DNA from: Acidobacteriota bacterium
Lineage (GTDB): Bacteria; Acidobacteriota; Vicinamibacteria; Vicinamibacterales; UBA8438
Assembly: GCA_012963185.1 (NCBI GenBank)
Contig: DTWD01000254.1
Coordinates: forward strand, 1 to 14,335
Length of the DNA stretch: 14,335 nucleotides
Direction of reading: 5' to 3'
The notes below the pieces were generated by a model, which had not been told where the DNA came from, searched no databases, and saw only the letters and a program-made list of their open reading frames with translations. The translations under genes and the position numbers were made by a program. Positions 13,912 to 14,335 of the stretch are shown here, one piece after another (the stretch's first letter is position 1; every line of letters starts with the position of its first letter).

Positions 13912-13917
13912 CTCCTT
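13912..13917 (-). promoter_or_regulatory. Ribosome binding site that sets the start at 13905
   Basis: AAGGAG on the minus strand, 6 bases before ATG at 13905-13903. The longer frame from TTG at 13923 would place it inside the gene and add six residues ahead of a complete signal peptide. Confidence 0.65.
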
Positions 13918-13989
13918 CAGCAACGTACGCCACGCCTAGTAGCGAAATAGGTATGAAATTTCCCCGAAAAACGCTCGGTTGGTCCGTTA

Positions 13990-14018
13990 TTGTCTAACAA
14001 AACAGACAACCCTATATA
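13990..14018 (+). promoter_or_regulatory. Candidate sigma70-type promoter with overlapping inverted repeat
   Basis: TTGTCT (13990-13995) and TATATA (14013-14018) are separated by 17 bases, each matching 4 of 6 consensus positions, and point at the right-edge gene. TTGTCT and AGACAA (14004-14009) form a perfect 6-base inverted repeat with an 8-base spacer, a possible operator overlapping the -35 element. The 177-base gap between the divergent genes is visibly A/T-rich around here; I saw no convincing promoter for the minus-strand run. Confidence 0.35.
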
Positions 14019-14082
14019 GATTAATGACATACAGCAATAAACAAAGACATCCTCGATCATTACGGAAGGTACAATAAGTTAG

Positions 14083-14335
14083 ATGCTGATTCGAATGGAC
14101 AGTCGACACATGCGCCAGATTATTGTCGCTTTTGCAATTTTCCTTGCCTGCTTTTCGGCTATTGTCCCGACAACCTTTGCGAAAACTGGCCAAACGGAGA
14201 CATACGAGCCGCTCGTCACTGAACTTGGGACCCGTGCGCTAGACGTTGAGTACCAGCTCTGGTACTACGTAAACGTTGTGTTTGAGTCAGAAGTCACCCA
14301 GACAACAGAAGGCTATGACTATCGTTACCGTCTGA
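14083..14335 (+). CDS. Secreted protein of unknown function, N-terminal part only (cut by window edge)
   Basis: From ATG at 14083 the frame stays open for 84 codons to the right edge. Residues about 10-33 form a Sec signal peptide: MRQIIVAFAIFLACFSAIV, then a cleavage region near TTFAK. The mature start is TYEPLVTELGTRALDVEYQ, followed by LWYYVNVVFESEVTQ and EGYDYRYRL, alternating in a way that suggests beta strands. I do not recognise the family. ATG codons at 14095 and 14110 are other possible starts; the one at 14110 gives a tighter signal peptide. GGAAGG at 14064-14069 lies 13 bases before the first ATG, which is long for a ribosome binding site. A TACAAT at 14070-14075 ends 7 bases before it, so a leaderless start is another option. 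The gene is divergent from the VOC/DUF3471 run. Confidence 0.65.
   Translation, partial: MLIRMDSRHMRQIIVAFAIFLACFSAIVPTTFAKTGQTETYEPLVTELGTRALDVEYQLWYYVNVVFESEVTQTTEGYDYRYRL

Noticed and set aside
14060..14067. Shared TTACGGAA upstream of the right-edge gene and of the BamB-like gene (10468-10475) as a common regulatory site
   Set aside because: The distance to the -10 candidates differs (2 versus 14 bases), there are only two copies, and an 8-base match by chance is plausible.

Overview
The window looks like part of the chromosome of an uncultured, free-living Gram-negative bacterium, most likely an Acidobacteriota of the Vicinamibacteria type. This rests on recall of gene families, not on a marker gene. 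The pointers are a DUF6152 protein, a pair of secreted proteins with a GDSRGHWEG motif, several PQQ-type propeller proteins, a PHM-like copper monooxygenase fused to cytochrome c, and Tat-exported VOC proteins. Base composition is roughly balanced. I see no rRNA, tRNA, CRISPR array, insertion sequence or phage gene, and no gap over 300 bases lacks a gene.

Layout: (1) Positions 1-1613, minus strand: a cytochrome c/copper monooxygenase fusion followed by a second cytochrome c cut by the left edge. (2) 1673-2434, plus strand: a secreted protein ending in a PKD-like domain. (3) 2490-10422, minus strand: a tight seven-gene run, read from right to left: Tat-exported VOC protein, PAL-like NHL propeller, PQQ alcohol-dehydrogenase-like protein, PQQ glucose-dehydrogenase-like protein, cytochrome c fused to a GDSRGHWEG domain, a second GDSRGHWEG protein, DUF6152 protein. 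The gaps are 40, 37, 94, -4, -4 and 6 bases. (4) 10502-11806, plus strand: a BamB-like propeller, divergent from the run. (5) 11828-13905, minus strand: a three-gene run of double-VOC protein, double-DUF3471 protein and Tat-exported VOC protein. (6) 14083 to the right edge, plus strand: the start of an unrecognised secreted protein.

All 15 genes begin with a Sec, Tat or lipoprotein-like export signal, so the region is almost purely an envelope programme. The most coherent reading is a periplasmic oxidation module: two quinoprotein dehydrogenases would pass electrons to the cytochrome c domain encoded directly downstream, with accessory oxygenase, propeller and VOC proteins. The substrate cannot be read from the sequence, and no PQQ biosynthesis gene is present here. 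The most notable points are the near-complete PHM and PAL active-site patterns in two separate proteins, an 11-base G tract at the head of the seven-gene run that decides which start codon is in frame, and the altered metal-site residues of one PQQ protein.
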